Assembly: GCA_033439265.1 (NCBI GenBank)
Contig: JAVTVX010000031.1
Span: 20,566,001-20,630,000 of the forward strand
Direction: 5' to 3'
Source of the DNA: Dillenia suffruticosa
Taxonomy: Eukaryota; Streptophyta; Magnoliopsida; Dilleniales; Dilleniaceae
DNA: 64,000 nt
The notes beneath the pieces are model-generated. The model ran no database searches and was not told where the DNA came from. It saw only the letters and a list, made by a program, of their open reading frames with translations. Positions 22,701-35,381 of the stretch are shown here, piece by piece (within the stretch, counting starts at the first letter, position 1; each line of letters starts with the position of its first letter). A program made the position numbers and the translations under genes.

Positions 22701-25700
22701 GAAAAATATCCATATTTGTTAATGGCAATTTATGGATTAAAAGATCTTAAAAATACCCCCAAAAAAAGAACATGAAAACATTATTTATGGCTATTGGAGA
22801 AAATAGTTCGCCTGAAATCAAATTGATGTGCTATTATTTTTGTCCTTCTCCTTGGGTTTCTATATTAATATTTGCCAAAAAATATTTACTTCAAATGAAG
22901 TTATAATATGGAGAAACAAGGTTGGAAAAAAGCATGAACATTCATTTTCTTTTTTAACTTGTTGCCTATAAACCATCTATCTATAGATTGAGAGTTAAGT
23001 CTCTCAAAGATTACCATGTGTTTTTTTAATATAAAAACACCTAATTTTTCATTAGTTGCTCACAAGTAATGTGAGAAATTGAGCGTATTGCATGTACCAT
23101 CCTTCCTTCCCATGAAGGTTAAACGCTAGCAATATATGCATGTGTGTGAGTGTGTTTAGAAACAACTTTCAAAAGAGGGCCACAAAAGTTGTGCCCATAA
23201 ATTGTTTTCAGTTTGCAGCCGTGAGCTGATAACTAATATGTAAATCTTACTCTTGCAGTTAGTGTCAGTGAAATAGAAGCCCTCTACGAACTTTTCAAGA
23301 AGATAAGTAGTGCTGTAATTGATGACGGGCTAATTAACAAGGTAAAAGAATTATCTTCTGGCATCTTTATTATTGGTTATTGAGCTAAGGAGCATTATAG
23401 TTTGTTCCTTATTTGCCTTCCGCTGATTATTACTATTTTTTTGGTTTATCCTTACAAAAATATGTAACAGGAAGAATTCCAGCTGGCGTTATTTAAGACA
23501 AACAAAAAGGAGAGCTTATTTGCTGATCGGGTATTTTACATATCTGTTTTATTTAGAAAATCATGAATTAGATTTTCCAAAGTTCCTGCATTTTGACAAC
23601 TTGCTGTGTTAGTAGAATAACCAGGTCGATTCGTTGCAATTTCATATATCTGAGAGAGCTAAGTTCTTCCAAATAAATTTGAAGTTTCCTTTGTAAAGAA
23701 TTTGAATTGAACTTACATTGGCTTTAAAATAAGAAAGTCCTCAACTTTAATAGATGTCATAATCACATCCGTGCATTTTATTTTATGTTGGATGCTTCAA
23801 TAGATAACACTAGGTTACTATCTTTGGAAAATTCAAACAATTTTTGGATTCTATGCAATCTCATGGAATATTTGAGCACCACTAGTACTCATTCATTATT
23901 CATTTTTTTAGGTATTTGATTTGTTTGATACAAAGCACAACGGGATTTTAGATTTTGATGAGTTCGCGCATGCTCTTTCCGTGTTTCATCCAAATGCACC
24001 CATTGATGATAAAATTGAGTGTAAGTTATACTATGCTGGAGGTCCCTTTTGCTTTCCATGCTAATAGGTGCAGCCAACAAGCAGGACAAAAAAATTGCTC
24101 GGAATCAACTTTGAGATAGAGAGAGAGAGAATTTGCCTATGCATCTGTCAATGCCTTCGGAAGCATAGTTTAAGCAATCTTATTGTTCTTAGTCATGGTA
24201 TTAGATCTGTTTAGGGTTTCCTTTTTCATGAATGCATATGATGCTATACAATGTTAATTATTTGGTTGCAGTTTCATTCCAACTTTACGATCTGAAGCAG
24301 CAAGGGTTCATCGAAAGGCAGGAGGTACAATTTGCTTTCCGATGCTTGTATCTAAAAGTATCGTCTTTATCAAGGACACACAGTTCTTTACTATGAATCT
24401 CCACTACATAGATTTATGTGGGTGGCTAGTTAATTAGTTGATGTGGCTTAAAGGTATTGGACAATTTTGTATGTTGCCGGATAATGAAATCAACAACAAC
24501 AACATTAACAACAAAGTGAGGCTTAATTCCAATATTTGGAGTTGGCCAATTGAGAGACAAAATTAACAAAGATAGAGAAAAGAAAAAAGAAATAAAAAGA
24601 AATATATATAAATAAAAATAAAATAAAAATAAAATAAAAACAAAAACAAAAGGAAAAATAAATAAATATCTAAAATATATTGATTTAATTTATGTAGATT
24701 CTTTTACGTCATTCATTCCTATCCAAGACCATTTTCTCTTCTAAACCCTTAACTTCCATGTCTTTACGGATAATTTGTATCCAAGTTTTCAACGGTTAAC
24801 TTGATCTCTTATATTTAAGTTATCGGTTCTTCTAACCGGTGCATCTTTGGGTTCTTCTTTGTATATCCTCGAATCACCTCAAACAACACTCTCGCATTTT
24901 GTCCACAATTGAACTAACTCTCAACTTATTACGAATTTTTTCATTTCTAATTCTATCTCTTCTAGTTTTTTCACACATCCACATCTACCTAAATATCCTC
25001 ATTTTTTGTATAGTTATCTTTTGTTATTGTAGTTGTTTAATTGTCCATCACTCAGTATCATACAATACTGTAGGTCTAAACACGGTTCTATAGAACTTTT
25101 CCTTTAAATGCAATGGTATCGTGCAATCGCAAAGAACTCTAGATGCCCTTCTCTATTTTATCCGACCTACTTGAATCCTATAATTGACATTTCCATTTAT
25201 ATTGTCATAATTTTGAATGATAGAATTTAGATATCTAAATCGCTCACTTTTGAATATATCTTGCTTATCTAATCTAATTGTTTTTTTATCATTCCGATAA
25301 CTGTCGTTAAACCAATATCTCATATATTCGGTTTTCAATCTACTCAATATAAATCCTTTGGATTTCGGTGTGAGTTTTCATAAATCTAGTTTAGCACTAA
25401 TACTCTCCCTAGTTTCATCAACTGGTACTATATTATCTGCGAAAAGAATACATCATGGTATTTTGTCGTGGATATTTTTTATGATTTCGTTTATCACTAT
25501 TGCAAAGAGGAGGGGGCTTAATGCCGAACCTTGATGGAGCCCAATGTTAACGGGGAAACTATCGCTCAATCCCTCGTAAGTTTTTACGCCGGTTACAGTT
25601 CTCTCATACATATCTCTAATGAGATTAATGTATCTCAAGAACATCCCTTTCTTCATTAGCACCCACCACAATAAGTCTCTAAGAACTCTATCATATGTTT

Positions 25701-28700
25701 ATTTTAGGTCAATGAATACTATATATAGGTCTCTCTTCTATACTCTATATGTTTCTATCAAATGTCTTAACAGGTGGATTGCTTCCGTGGTGGATCTTTC
25801 TGGTATATGTAGGTCAGATGATGAAATCATGTGGAAAAAATTCTTTATAATAATAGTTTACTAGTCATGAAAACTTTTTTTATGAGCACTTAACTCATGA
25901 TGAATACCATTCATATTTTTCTAGTGGGGAGAAATGCATCTTCATAGACAAATTGTTGAGCAAAGGTACATTCTACAAGTAGATATTTTTCTCCCCTTCT
26001 AATGGTGATAAGTATGGGTATGGGTGAACACGGTCAGTTTAGGCTGGTTATTTCCCTAATTTCAAGCTGAATCTAGGTTCTGGTTTTGAAATTTGTGAAA
26101 ATGTTGCCGACTGAAGACCTGTCAAACTGGTATGATTCGGGGCAATTGGTTTTGCTTGGTAGTGGTCAGCTTTGGTCGGGATCTTAATAATGGTACAATC
26201 AAAACAAAAATTTTAGAGGATATAAGAATTAAGAATTGCAGTGAGAGGGGAGGCAACACTACAACAATGTACCAAATTAGGATACATGAAACGTCCCCCC
26301 GTTCCATTGTAAGTTGCTATTTTTTGCCCAAGAAGGAGAAGGCCTCAGCTTCACCAATTGCAAGTTATTGAAAAATGGATGAATTGGTGTTGAGAGAGAG
26401 GGCGAGAAGAGTGCATCTATGAGAAGTGAAGGTGGAAAATATGTTAGGTTTGTAAAATAAATGAATATGTGTATCCTTAAATAAAAAATAGAGCATATAT
26501 TTCAATGGTCGGTTAGGTTATCGCCAATATCAGTGCCCAAACCAGCTAACCAAATATTCTTTTTGGTCCATGCGGGCTGTTATCACATGGAATAATCTAC
26601 CAAACACCTATCTGCGTTATTTGTTTGCCAATCATTGTGATAATGAAATAATGGACAAGAAACTGACTGCTAGTTTATCAGACAATTGTAATCAACTGCT
26701 GACTAGTATTTGAAACAAAATTCACCATAATTGGATTGATGTTGCAGAGTTCTTATCAATGTTGCTGTTCAAATTCAAGTGCAACTTTGACAAATTTCAT
26801 TGTTTATCCTTTTCTCATGTAATTATTGACATTTTTGTTGATGTTCCATGGACTATATTGGTCTAAGCTGCTTTGTTACCTCATCAGCATGTTGATGTTT
26901 GATCAGTAAATAATGCTTTAAAATGTTTTGCAAGATCTTATATTATGTTTCTTGCAACTCTCTCTGTCATGCCTTTTCATTTAAATGCGCATTGCAACTA
27001 TTGACTGCTGATTCCTTAATGCATAGGTAAAGCAAATGGTTGTGGCTACACTTGCTGAATCTGGAATGAATCTCTCTGATGATGTAATAGAAAGTATTAT
27101 TGACAAGGTGCCTTATGGATCTGACTTCCTATTCAATCTGTCTTGATTTTGAATTGTTTATGCTAAGTGCGCATGCTTGGTTTCCTTCTCTCAGCCATTG
27201 CCTGTGCTTTATTCAGATATCTGATCTTGGATATCCTCCTACTCACATAGTTCCATAGAAGGTGTTCACTCTATAGTTCCTATCTATCAAAACAGGAGAC
27301 TTCTTACAATTGTTCCTAATAGCTAAATCAAAGTGGCCAAATTGTTGAGGATTCTGTTTCGACACAACATCCATAGGTAGTAGGGGTTGGACATTGGCCA
27401 GTTCAGCCAAACCAGCTTCATCAGTATTTTCAATGATGAAAGAGTTCAACCATGTAAGGAACGCAGACCGTTGAAATCAGCTGGCCAAAATTCTTCGGTG
27501 GAATTGGTTTAGTGCTCAGTTTATCTTAAAATTGAGTACTTTGAACTCAAAACACCATCCATTCCATGGTAGATATGAGACAAAGGAGTAAAATTATTCT
27601 AATTTTCCACTGCAAATCTAGTCAAGAAAATGATAGGATGCAGAAAATCAATGAATCCAAAAGTAAATAAATAATTAAAGTAATGGATTCTTTGTAATGG
27701 TTTCTGAAAGGAAATATTCACTCGGTGAGAATGGTAGGAAGGGAGGCTAAGAAATTGCAACTGATGATTTGCAGCAAGAGATGAAAAAAGAAAAACACTG
27801 ATATCTACAACTCCTTCAATGGCAATGCTTGGAGAGGAAAAGGAGGGAACTGACTGCAGCGACTTGCTGGAGGGCTTCAACACCTAAACCATAAGAGACT
27901 CCGGCAAGTTGCCGCTGCTGTTGAGTCAGTTGGATTACTTTGAGAGAGTTGCTTGACATATGATTCAGAAAAGTCAACCAATAGGGTACCAGTAGTTAAG
28001 ACTGTGGTTATTATATTAAAAATAAGAATGGAAAAGAAAGAGAAATATTCTTGCATTAGACCATCAGGTTTTCAGACGTGTGCAAGAAAATGCACATTAT
28101 AGAGACTTAATGCAATTCAAAAACAAATTGAAATAATAATCATAGGTCAATATTTATATGATGATATTTTGACTCATAACAAGGCCCCTCCTCCACTCAG
28201 TAATACTCCAAACGCATGTTCAAGTTACTAACATTTCTGATATTCATAATGAAGAAAATGTGTGCTGCCCATTGTGAAGTAAAGAATTACCAACATTGAT
28301 GCAAGTTGGTAGACCTTGGGATGGTAGCATACCTGAATCCAACTAAATCATGGAGTTGGTATTTTTAATAGGGTTCATGTTGAATCAAGTTCTCAGCAGA
28401 CATTCTCATAGCTTACCCCCCCCCCCCCAAAAAAAATCTGCAGACCTTTGAGGAAGCTGATACCAAACATGATGGGAAGATTGACAAGGAAGAATGGCGA
28501 AATCTTGTTTCGCGACATCCTTCGCTTTTAAAGAACATGACTCTTCAATACCTGAAGTAAGTCTTTATGCATTAGTAACTGCATGCTTTTATCCCACACC
28601 CCCCAAAAAAAAATTCATTGTGTGTTAAAACTTTTCCTTAAAGAGGATCTGTCGCTATATGTTTTCTAGATGTCCCGGTCCTCTGGTGGGAAAATTAGTT

Positions 28701-29288
28701 AATGGATCTCTTTTGGAGTGCTGGTACCATTGGAATATTATAAGTGTTGTTCTACATGTTTGAAACCATTATTGTAACTTACTTTTTCATTTTTGGTTGC
28801 AGTTTTTCATTTGACAACATGTTTAAAAAATTGCATATATGTAAAATTAAGGATAATCTTGAACATAAAAATTAGTTATGAAAAAAGAAGAGAAAGAAGC
28901 TGCAACATTTGCTCAATTCAGAAAACAAGAGATTTTATTCTGTAAATTTGTTGCGGAGGATAGAAAAATGATAGTTATAACCTGCTAGGACTAGAAAGAG
29001 AAATGATAGGTCTAAACCATGTTTTCTAAAATTAGGACCAGAAGGTTAAGTAAATTTGGGGTCATACTTCTGCACTAATGTATATTATGATTTTTATATT
29101 TTATCTTGTTGCCTGTGAAATGGTTGAATGGTATTTAACAGTTCTAAAACGAGGCCTCAAGAAAGAATCTCGTTGAAAATTACATCTAATTTTATTGTTC
29201 CTCTTTTTCCTTTGTTTCCCTGTTTTGCAGAGACATCACCACCACATTCCCAAGTTTTGTATTTCATTCACAAGTTGACGATACCTGA
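19693..29288 (+). CDS. CBL3: Calcineurin B-like calcium sensor, CBL2/CBL3 type
   Basis: Eight coding exons join in frame to 226 residues, the usual CBL2/3 length: 19693-19816, 23259-23341, 23471-23530, 23912-24020, 24272-24324, 27027-27107, 28444-28556, 29231-29288. All introns are GT-AG. CBLs sense Ca2+ and recruit CIPK kinases; CBL2/3 act at the vacuolar membrane. The N-terminus [12 protein letters not shown] resembles the tonoplast-targeting segment of that subgroup, with cysteines (4, 12, 18, 19) that could be S-acylated and no Gly2 myristoylation site. EF-hand 1 is the atypical long loop ending DDGLINKEEF (about 58-72). EF2 to EF4 loops are D95-E106, D132-E143 and D176-E187. The C-terminal FPSF motif with the CIPK-phosphorylated serine is at S216. 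The ATG is fixed by family alignment. Introns 1 (3.4 kb) and 5 (2.7 kb) are large; intron 5 holds an RTE LINE. CBL2 versus CBL3 cannot be separated safely; the VDDT end favours CBL3. Confidence 0.95.
19817..23258. other. CBL gene intron 1, 3.4 kb
   Basis: The intron is bounded by CT|GTATGT and CTTGCAG|TT. It is AT-rich and holds an open frame at 21586-21909 without recognised similarity and several short frames. No domain-bearing transposon was recognised inside it. Confidence 0.7.
24493..25820 (-). mobile_element. 5'-truncated RTE-type LINE in CBL intron 5
   Basis: Minus-strand readings match plant RTE reverse transcriptase in order: [61 protein letters not shown], then the C-terminal [20 protein letters not shown] segment. 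The catalytic FADD box reads FADN and there are in-frame stops (for example before CILFADN), so the copy is dead. The 3' end, at the low-coordinate side, shows the GTT/AAC tail (ACAACAACAACATTAACAAC) typical of the family. A 9-bp direct repeat ATGAAATCA at 24484-24492 and 25821-25829 is a plausible target duplication. It is oriented against the host gene. Confidence 0.8.
27108..28443. other. CBL gene intron 6, 1.3 kb
   Basis: The intron is bounded by AAG|GTGCCT and CTGCAG|ACC. Near its 3' end is a C11 run followed by A-rich sequence (about 28419-28438) immediately upstream of the acceptor, which is an unusual polypyrimidine tract. Minus-strand frames at 27243-27449 and 27599-27883 have no recognised similarity. 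Confidence 0.6.
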
Positions 29289-30437
29289 AATTGCAGCCTG
29301 CTTCGAGTTCAAGAGTGCATTGCTGATGGACCTTGTTTTGCTAGATTTGTCCCCTTTGTGTGCAAAATGGTCTGAAGGAAGTTTGTGTTGAAATAGACAC
29401 CGGAAGGTTATTGCCTTTGAAGTTATTGTTGTTTTGGATATTTGGTCTTGGTAACTTTAAGCTGTTATTTCATCATCATTTTTGAGAGATGAGGCGACCT
29501 TAGTTTGAACAAATTAGATTCGTTTGTTCTCTGTTTAGAGCTTTATGGAAGATACAAAAGATATTTTTCATCCCGTTTCCTATGGTCCATGATGTTTCTG
29601 CTGTTTGGTTTTGATTGATCAGAGGAATATCTCCCTGATTATGTTCTTAGTATATACAAGTGGAAGAAAAAATGTTGCAGGGAGAAGATGACCTGATTGA
29701 TTAAATGTTCATTGGCATCTGATTGAATATCTCCATGATGTTTCAGAGTTGGCTGTGCTTTGATCTGCCTTGTTATTATCGAAAGGAAAACTGACTTCGT
29801 GTTAAAGAATGCAAACGGGAGCTCGAGTTGAGTGGTTTGGACAGGTTTGGGTTTATTAAGTGAATAATAAACATTTGGACTCAAGATTGAGTGTGTAAGC
29901 AAAAATGGTTGATGCAACTTGAAAAATTGTCATTGTTTGTAAACTGTTTTATTAAGGAACAATGTCCCTGAAAACGTTTTCTCCTGTCATTTTATCCGCC
30001 TCATGCTGTGGGGTTGGATTAAACTCTTGTCCTAGTTGGATTAGATGGGAGTTTGATCTTTACATCTTTCTGGAATAGATTGAGTTTTGATCTTGCATCT
30101 TTTTAAATCTCCCAAGTTCGAAGCAGACCGCCTACCTCATTAAGTAGCTTATAGTCAAGAAAAATAAGTATAAGGGGGAATTAATTTGCTTAACTGGTGC
30201 GTGCTGACGTGGGTTTTCTTTTCTTTTCCTTTTTTCTATAGTCAAGAAATAACGAGGAACCTTGTATAGTTAAAAAAATAATAATTATTGTTGATGTCAA
30301 CCCAAATAATAAAACCATATATAAATAAAAGGTTGTTAAATATCCGAGCAAATGATCGGTCCAAAAAAAGAAAATATATAAATACTAAAAAATGCACACT
30401 GCACCGGTTGGTTTGGTAGAAGAAGCATTGCGAGGGT
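29289..30437. other. CBL 3' region and intergenic DNA
   Basis: The 3' untranslated region of the CBL gene must start here. I cannot fix the polyadenylation site. No other gene is seen before the MITE at 30448. Confidence 0.5.
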
Positions 30438-30447
30438 CGAGCTCTCG

Positions 30448-30893
30448 GAGCTTTGTACCGAATTAACCTTAAAAATTAAAAAAATTTTTAAAACAACACC
30501 CTTCAAAAAATATTTTCAAATCTAACACACTCATGTCGTGACTTGAAATCACGACATTATTGTTCATTGAACAGTAAAAATACTGTCAATTGAACAGTAA
30601 AAATACTGTCAATTGAACAGTAAAAATACTGTCCATTGAACAATATACACTGTTTAATGAACAGTGTCATGTCGTGACTTGTACAGTATCATGTCGTGAC
30701 TTGAAATCACGACATGAGACCGTGATGAATAGTCCTATGTCGTGACTTGAAGTCGCGACATGACACTGTTTAATGAATAGTAATGTTGTGACTTCAAGTC
30801 ACGACATATGTGTGTTAGTTTTGAAAATATTTTTTGAAGGGTGTTATTTTAAATTTATTTTTTTATTTTTAAGACTAATTCGGAACAAAACTC
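30448..30893. mobile_element. Mutator-type fold-back MITE (copy 2) in the NRPD4 promoter
   Basis: The termini GAGCTTTGTACCGAATTA and TAATTCGGAACAAAACTC are inverted repeats that continue inward (CACCCTTCAAAAAATATTTTC pairs with GAAAATATTTTTTGAAGGGTG). Flanking 10-bp near-identical repeats are CGAGCTCTCG (30438-30447) and CGAGCTCTTG (30894-30903). The interior has repeated palindromes TGTCGTGACTTGAAATCACGACA, related to the TGTCGAG motif of the other copies. It ends 191 bp upstream of the NRPD4-type ATG, so it probably lies in the promoter or next to the transcription start. Confidence 0.85.
30566..30634. repeat. Three tandem copies of a 23-bp self-complementary unit
   Basis: ATTGAACAGTAAAAATACTG plus three bases is repeated at 30566, 30589 and 30612, inside MITE copy 2. 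Each unit contains ACAGTAAAAATACTGT, itself an inverted repeat, so the run can form a string of small hairpins. Confidence 0.85.
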
Positions 30894-31084
30894 CGAGCTC
30901 TTGCTCGTCTGCTGCTTGCAAACCCAAGGTTAGGGTTTTTCATACACACTCTCCGGGGTGGGATTCAGGCTCTCTTGTACCTCTCTCATTCTTCACCTTG
31001 GGCTTCCATCTCCGTCTCCTTCTTTCTTAATCACTTGTTGATTTTCATCAGCATTTCTCTTTTCCTTTCACCGACGCCCGCGAG

Positions 31085-34000
31085 ATGTGGGAGAAAGGAG
31101 GAAAAGGGTATTCTGCACCCAAAACACCAAAATCTGCCCTCAATACTTCCCAAGGTCACTTACCATTCGCTCTCTATGTAGAATTTTTGTCAATATCATG
31201 AATTCTTAAAATTTTTTTTTTTTTTTTTTTGGGTTTTGATAAAGATGATTGCTGTTTATTAAATCTAGTTGCCTTTAATGTGGCTCAACTTGGCAAATGG
31301 GGTTATATGGGTGTCATTACTGATTCTATTAGAACGCTTTGATGGAAATGATTATGTACCTACCATCCATTCCACTGTTTTGTAATTTGTATGCAGCACA
31401 AACCCACAAACCACCAATCATGATGAGGTCCCTTGTTTCTACTTAACTAAGGCACCGAGTCCTTCCTTTTCCAAAAATTGATGATTGCTGAGCCACATTC
31501 ACAATGTTTTCGACGGGGTTAGTGAGATTTCACTTCTAGCATACCTGCTTATTCTACTGAGTTTGTGGCATGGCAATGTGCACTTATCTTGGCTGGTTCC
31601 ATTGACCTTCTTTTTCTTGCTTCACTGTGTCCTTTTCTTCGTCCTGTTAGTTTTAAGTTGATTTTATTTTGTATATTCACTTCTTTAAATTCCTATATGC
31701 AGCACCCTCAAAGGGCAAGGATGAGGGCTCGGCAAAATCGAAGAGGGGGAGGAAGGTTCAATTTGACAATGAAGGTAGATTGACTGATCTTTTGTCTGAT
31801 AATGTTCTCTTGTCGCCATTTTTTTACCTGATTGATCTGATTTTCTTGCCCCTTTAATTTCCTTTCACTTGGCACCGATGTTGTATAATCCCTCAGAGAG
31901 ATATATACTGCTTGCTGTTGATTTATATCCTGCAATTATTTGCTGTCACATTTTGTAGGTACATCAGAAGTTAACAGTAAGATTTTTTCAAACTCTGTGG
32001 GAAATTTGAGGCCCTTAGTTCTAAAGGTCCAACCTTTAACCTCTCTTTGGTTTGTGATTGTAGATTCTTGTTTCAATTGTTTCATTGTTGTTTTCATTAC
32101 TTATCCAAAGTATTCATTTAGCCTAACTTTCATCTCTGCTTGGATCTTTGACAGACTTGGGCAGAGCGGGAAAAGGTGGCAAAACTATGGGTGAAGGAAA
32201 GAGTGCTGCGCTGAAAGAGCGATCCAAACCGGAGCTGAAAATTGAGGACGGTTAGTAGCATGCTTGATTTAACATGTCTTTTGATCTTGAATTAGGATCT
32301 GTTTTGTGCTGGTGCCCTTCCATTTAACTTTTGGTTGAGAACAAAATGCCTCCAGTGGATGAACTGGTCTGTTGGTATCTAGTCATCGGTTACTAGTTTC
32401 CATAGGTTGGAATCAAGAGCTTTCAAATTGCTAGGCTTTCTGTAGATGTTGGAGCTGGTAATTCATGATGTTATGGAGACTATATATGGGGTCTGCCGGA
32501 TATCTTTTTATGATTTTGTAAATTTGTGTTAATTAAATACAGAACATTTATTTGTACCCTTACTTTGTTCTTGTGATGGATTTGCTAGTTGAACTGCTGT
32601 AGTTTGGGAAAGTTTTTTTTCCCCAGCCAAACAAGAAACACAGCAAGTTATACGTTTGCTTTGATGGGCAGATTAGGTTTGAGATGTGCCTACTGCTGTA
32701 TGAGTGAAATCTTGGCATTTTTTCAAATGGTTATCTGTTAGGTTATGTATTTTGGTGCTAAGAAGGGTAGCGAATGGCAATTGTACCATGAATGTCTTGG
32801 CATTAGTTTTTTCTTTTCTTTTCTTTTTTTTCCCCTTAAGTGATATCATTAAATACTTGGTGAGAGATAATCATGATTAGTATAAAAATTTGTATGCAAT
32901 TCCTTATTTCTTGTCTTATTGTAATCCATGCAGAACTTCCGAAGAATGCTAAATGCCTGATGAATAGTGGGGCTGCAGACATCTTACAAGGAATTCAAGA
33001 GCAGATGATTGTATTGTCTGAAGATCCAACAATTAAAATTCCTGCATAAGAAACATGTCTAAAGTTCTTAACTTTCTTCTGGAAGAGAGTGGATCTGCAA
33101 TTTAGACATTTAAAAGCACGTGTTAAGAGCTCTAGCATATCTGTTGTTCAGACCATTTGACAGGGATTGCAGTATGCTAAGAGAAGTAACCATTACACAG
33201 ATCCTCAGTCTCTCAGAAGAGTTCTGGAGTATCCTTTGACTAATAGAATCTTGAAAGTAATTTTGATTTCCTGTTGGATATTTTACTGTATGTGGCAATA
33301 TTCCGTCACTACCATCTGTTTATCCATTAACTCAAATTACAGAAATCTCACAAAGCATGGAGCTTCTGATGGAGAGGTTTTGATCTGAACTTGAGTTCAT
33401 TAATCATGGAAATTAGGCACTGTTCTTACTGTTATGTTTGCAACTGCAGATCTGCATGATTGCTAACATCTGTCCAGAAACAGTTGATGAAGTCTTTGCA
33501 CTTGTTCCATCCTTGAAGGTATCTGCTATTTATTAAAATTTTTTTATTGGAAGTCCTGCTAAGGTAAACTGTAAATGTGGTAACGAGCTGTAAAATTTTG
33601 ATGATACGGCCCTCTTTATGGACAGACCATGAGCTTCTGTATGTTGTTTTGGATGAAATTAGCTAGGTTATTTCGCCTAATTATGTAAGAAAATTTAGTA
33701 TTAAATTCAGTACAGTCTGAGACATCAAAGTTAGGAGCTTATGGGTTCTTTAATGGCCCTTGAATTTCTCCCTGTATATATGGACATACACATATGTTTG
33801 TGCATTGATCTCTTCCCTGCTGCCACCATACCTAGACACACGTGGACTTGTTCTTAAATACCACCCCTTTTCCCCACACACAAGACACACGAACACAATG
33901 TATATATTATACTAAATTTGGCATAGCATACTGCTATCTGACTTCTGTAAGATTAGTAAGATTATTTGGTCTCTTTAATGTCATCTACATCATGATTTAT

Positions 34001-34092
34001 AGCTATGTTTCATTCAGAGAAAGGAAAGCAAGCTCAAAGAACCCCTGAAGAATGCAGTATCTGAGTTGGTCCAGCTTAGGAACTCTACCTAG
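31085..34092 (+). CDS. NRPD4: RPB4-like subunit of RNA polymerases IV and V
   Basis: Nine exons give 202 residues (Arabidopsis NRPD4/NRPE4 is about 205): 31085-31154, 31703-31774, 31959-31976, 32155-32250, 32934-33043, 33164-33228, 33343-33376, 33450-33518, 34018-34092. The start MWEKGGKG and the basic block KSKRGRKVQFD match the family's N-terminal extension. LPKNAKCLMNSGAADILQGI and LSEDPTIKIP begin the RPB4 fold. QYAKRSNHYTDPQSLRRVLE, TKHGASDGEICMIANICPET and VDEVFALVPSLK form its helical HRDC-like part. In plants this subunit pairs with NRPD7/NRPE7 as a stalk of Pol IV/V in RNA-directed DNA methylation. Exon 3 is an 18-nt microexon. Intron 5 lacks a GT donor: the model needs a GC donor (CCT|GCATAAG) and the acceptor at 33162-33163. 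Read straight on, the frame stops at TAA 33047 after 123 residues. The gene may therefore be intact with an odd intron, or newly broken. Confidence 0.85.
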
Positions 34093-35371
34093 ATCCTTAG
34101 ACCTGTAGATGTATGGTAAAATATTCTTTTTTTTTTTTGCTGCACAAGTTGAAAGGGCTTAGTTTCGGCATTTTCTTTCTGTTACAGCTTATGACTTTCT
34201 CACAACCAGTAGTGACTGCTTGAAATGCTTAGCTGCATACTTCTATGCACACACACGGAAAGAAAGGTCATGCATTTTGTTGCTTTGCTGGTGACAATTG
34301 TGGTTTTCATTGTCCATCAGGTCCTGTTGATCGTTTGAGAAATCTGTTATCAGGATGGAGATGTATCATTCACTGATTTGGCTTCCTGTTCATGAGGAAT
34401 CTGGGTTTAGAAATTGTAGCTCTGCCGGTGATGTGACTTTTTAATGGTGTATTGATTAGCCTGAATTCAAAGAAATTAGTCTTTATATTGGAGGATGTTT
34501 GAGAATATGCATGGGAACATGCTTGCTTTTGGATAGAGTGAAACTAATCGGGTGATATAATTGGTGATGCAAAAATTTGTTTCTTTTCTGCAAAAGTGTA
34601 ATGGTTCCAAATTGTGAGACCATTGTTACAGATCAAGAGTCTGCATTGCATGGGTTTGGTATGCACGGAACCGTGAACGGCTTTTAAATGTGAGACATTG
34701 CGGGTCATGGATTTGTTTGGTACATGAACCGAGACAGCTATGCCATGTATGATACAGTTTTACCTGGATATAGCACACTTTGCCTGTAATTCCAGGGCCC
34801 ACAATCGGCAAATGAGTGTTTCTGGGAATGTTCTGTATCTGGGTTGGTTTTGTGAAGAAAAAAAGTGAAAGAAAGGAACCAATCCTCTTCTCCTCCCTTT
34901 TTTACATACAGTAGCAGTTGCTAGTTTGCTGCTGTTTGTTGAGATCGGGCTAATACTGTATTTTGCGGGGCCTATGTGCTGTAAATTATTTGGTTTTGTC
35001 CTAAAAAGGTGTATACAAGTTCAGTTGATTCAAAATTGCTGGGGTAGAGAAGGGAGGGCGGTTGGGGGAACTCTCAAATGATAGCCTACAGACCTGGGGG
35101 GTTGCCAAGTTACTACAAAGGTTTTTCAATATCCCTGGTTGTATTGGCATCACCAAAATTAATGTCCATAGGGTTTGTATTTATGTATTTGTAAAGGTTG
35201 AATGGTTATCCAACAAACAAGATCGAGCACTATACTATTCTATCATCTTGATTGATCATTTTACTATTCTACCATTCTTGTTTCTTGTAATACAGTTCAG
35301 CCCAGCGAGGGGCCAAGGTAGGGGAGTGGACGGAGTATGCGAAAAATATGGAATTAAAGGGGCATAGTATG
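34093..35371. other. NRPD4 3' region and intergenic DNA
   Basis: The 3' untranslated region of NRPD4 lies at the start. The open frame at 35062-35367 has no recognised similarity. No other gene or repeat is supported. Confidence 0.5.
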
Positions 35372-35381
35372 TCGATTTGGT

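Noticed and set aside
29128-29391. 87-codon frame overlapping CBL exon 8
   Set aside because: It reads the last exon in the wrong frame and starts in the intron.
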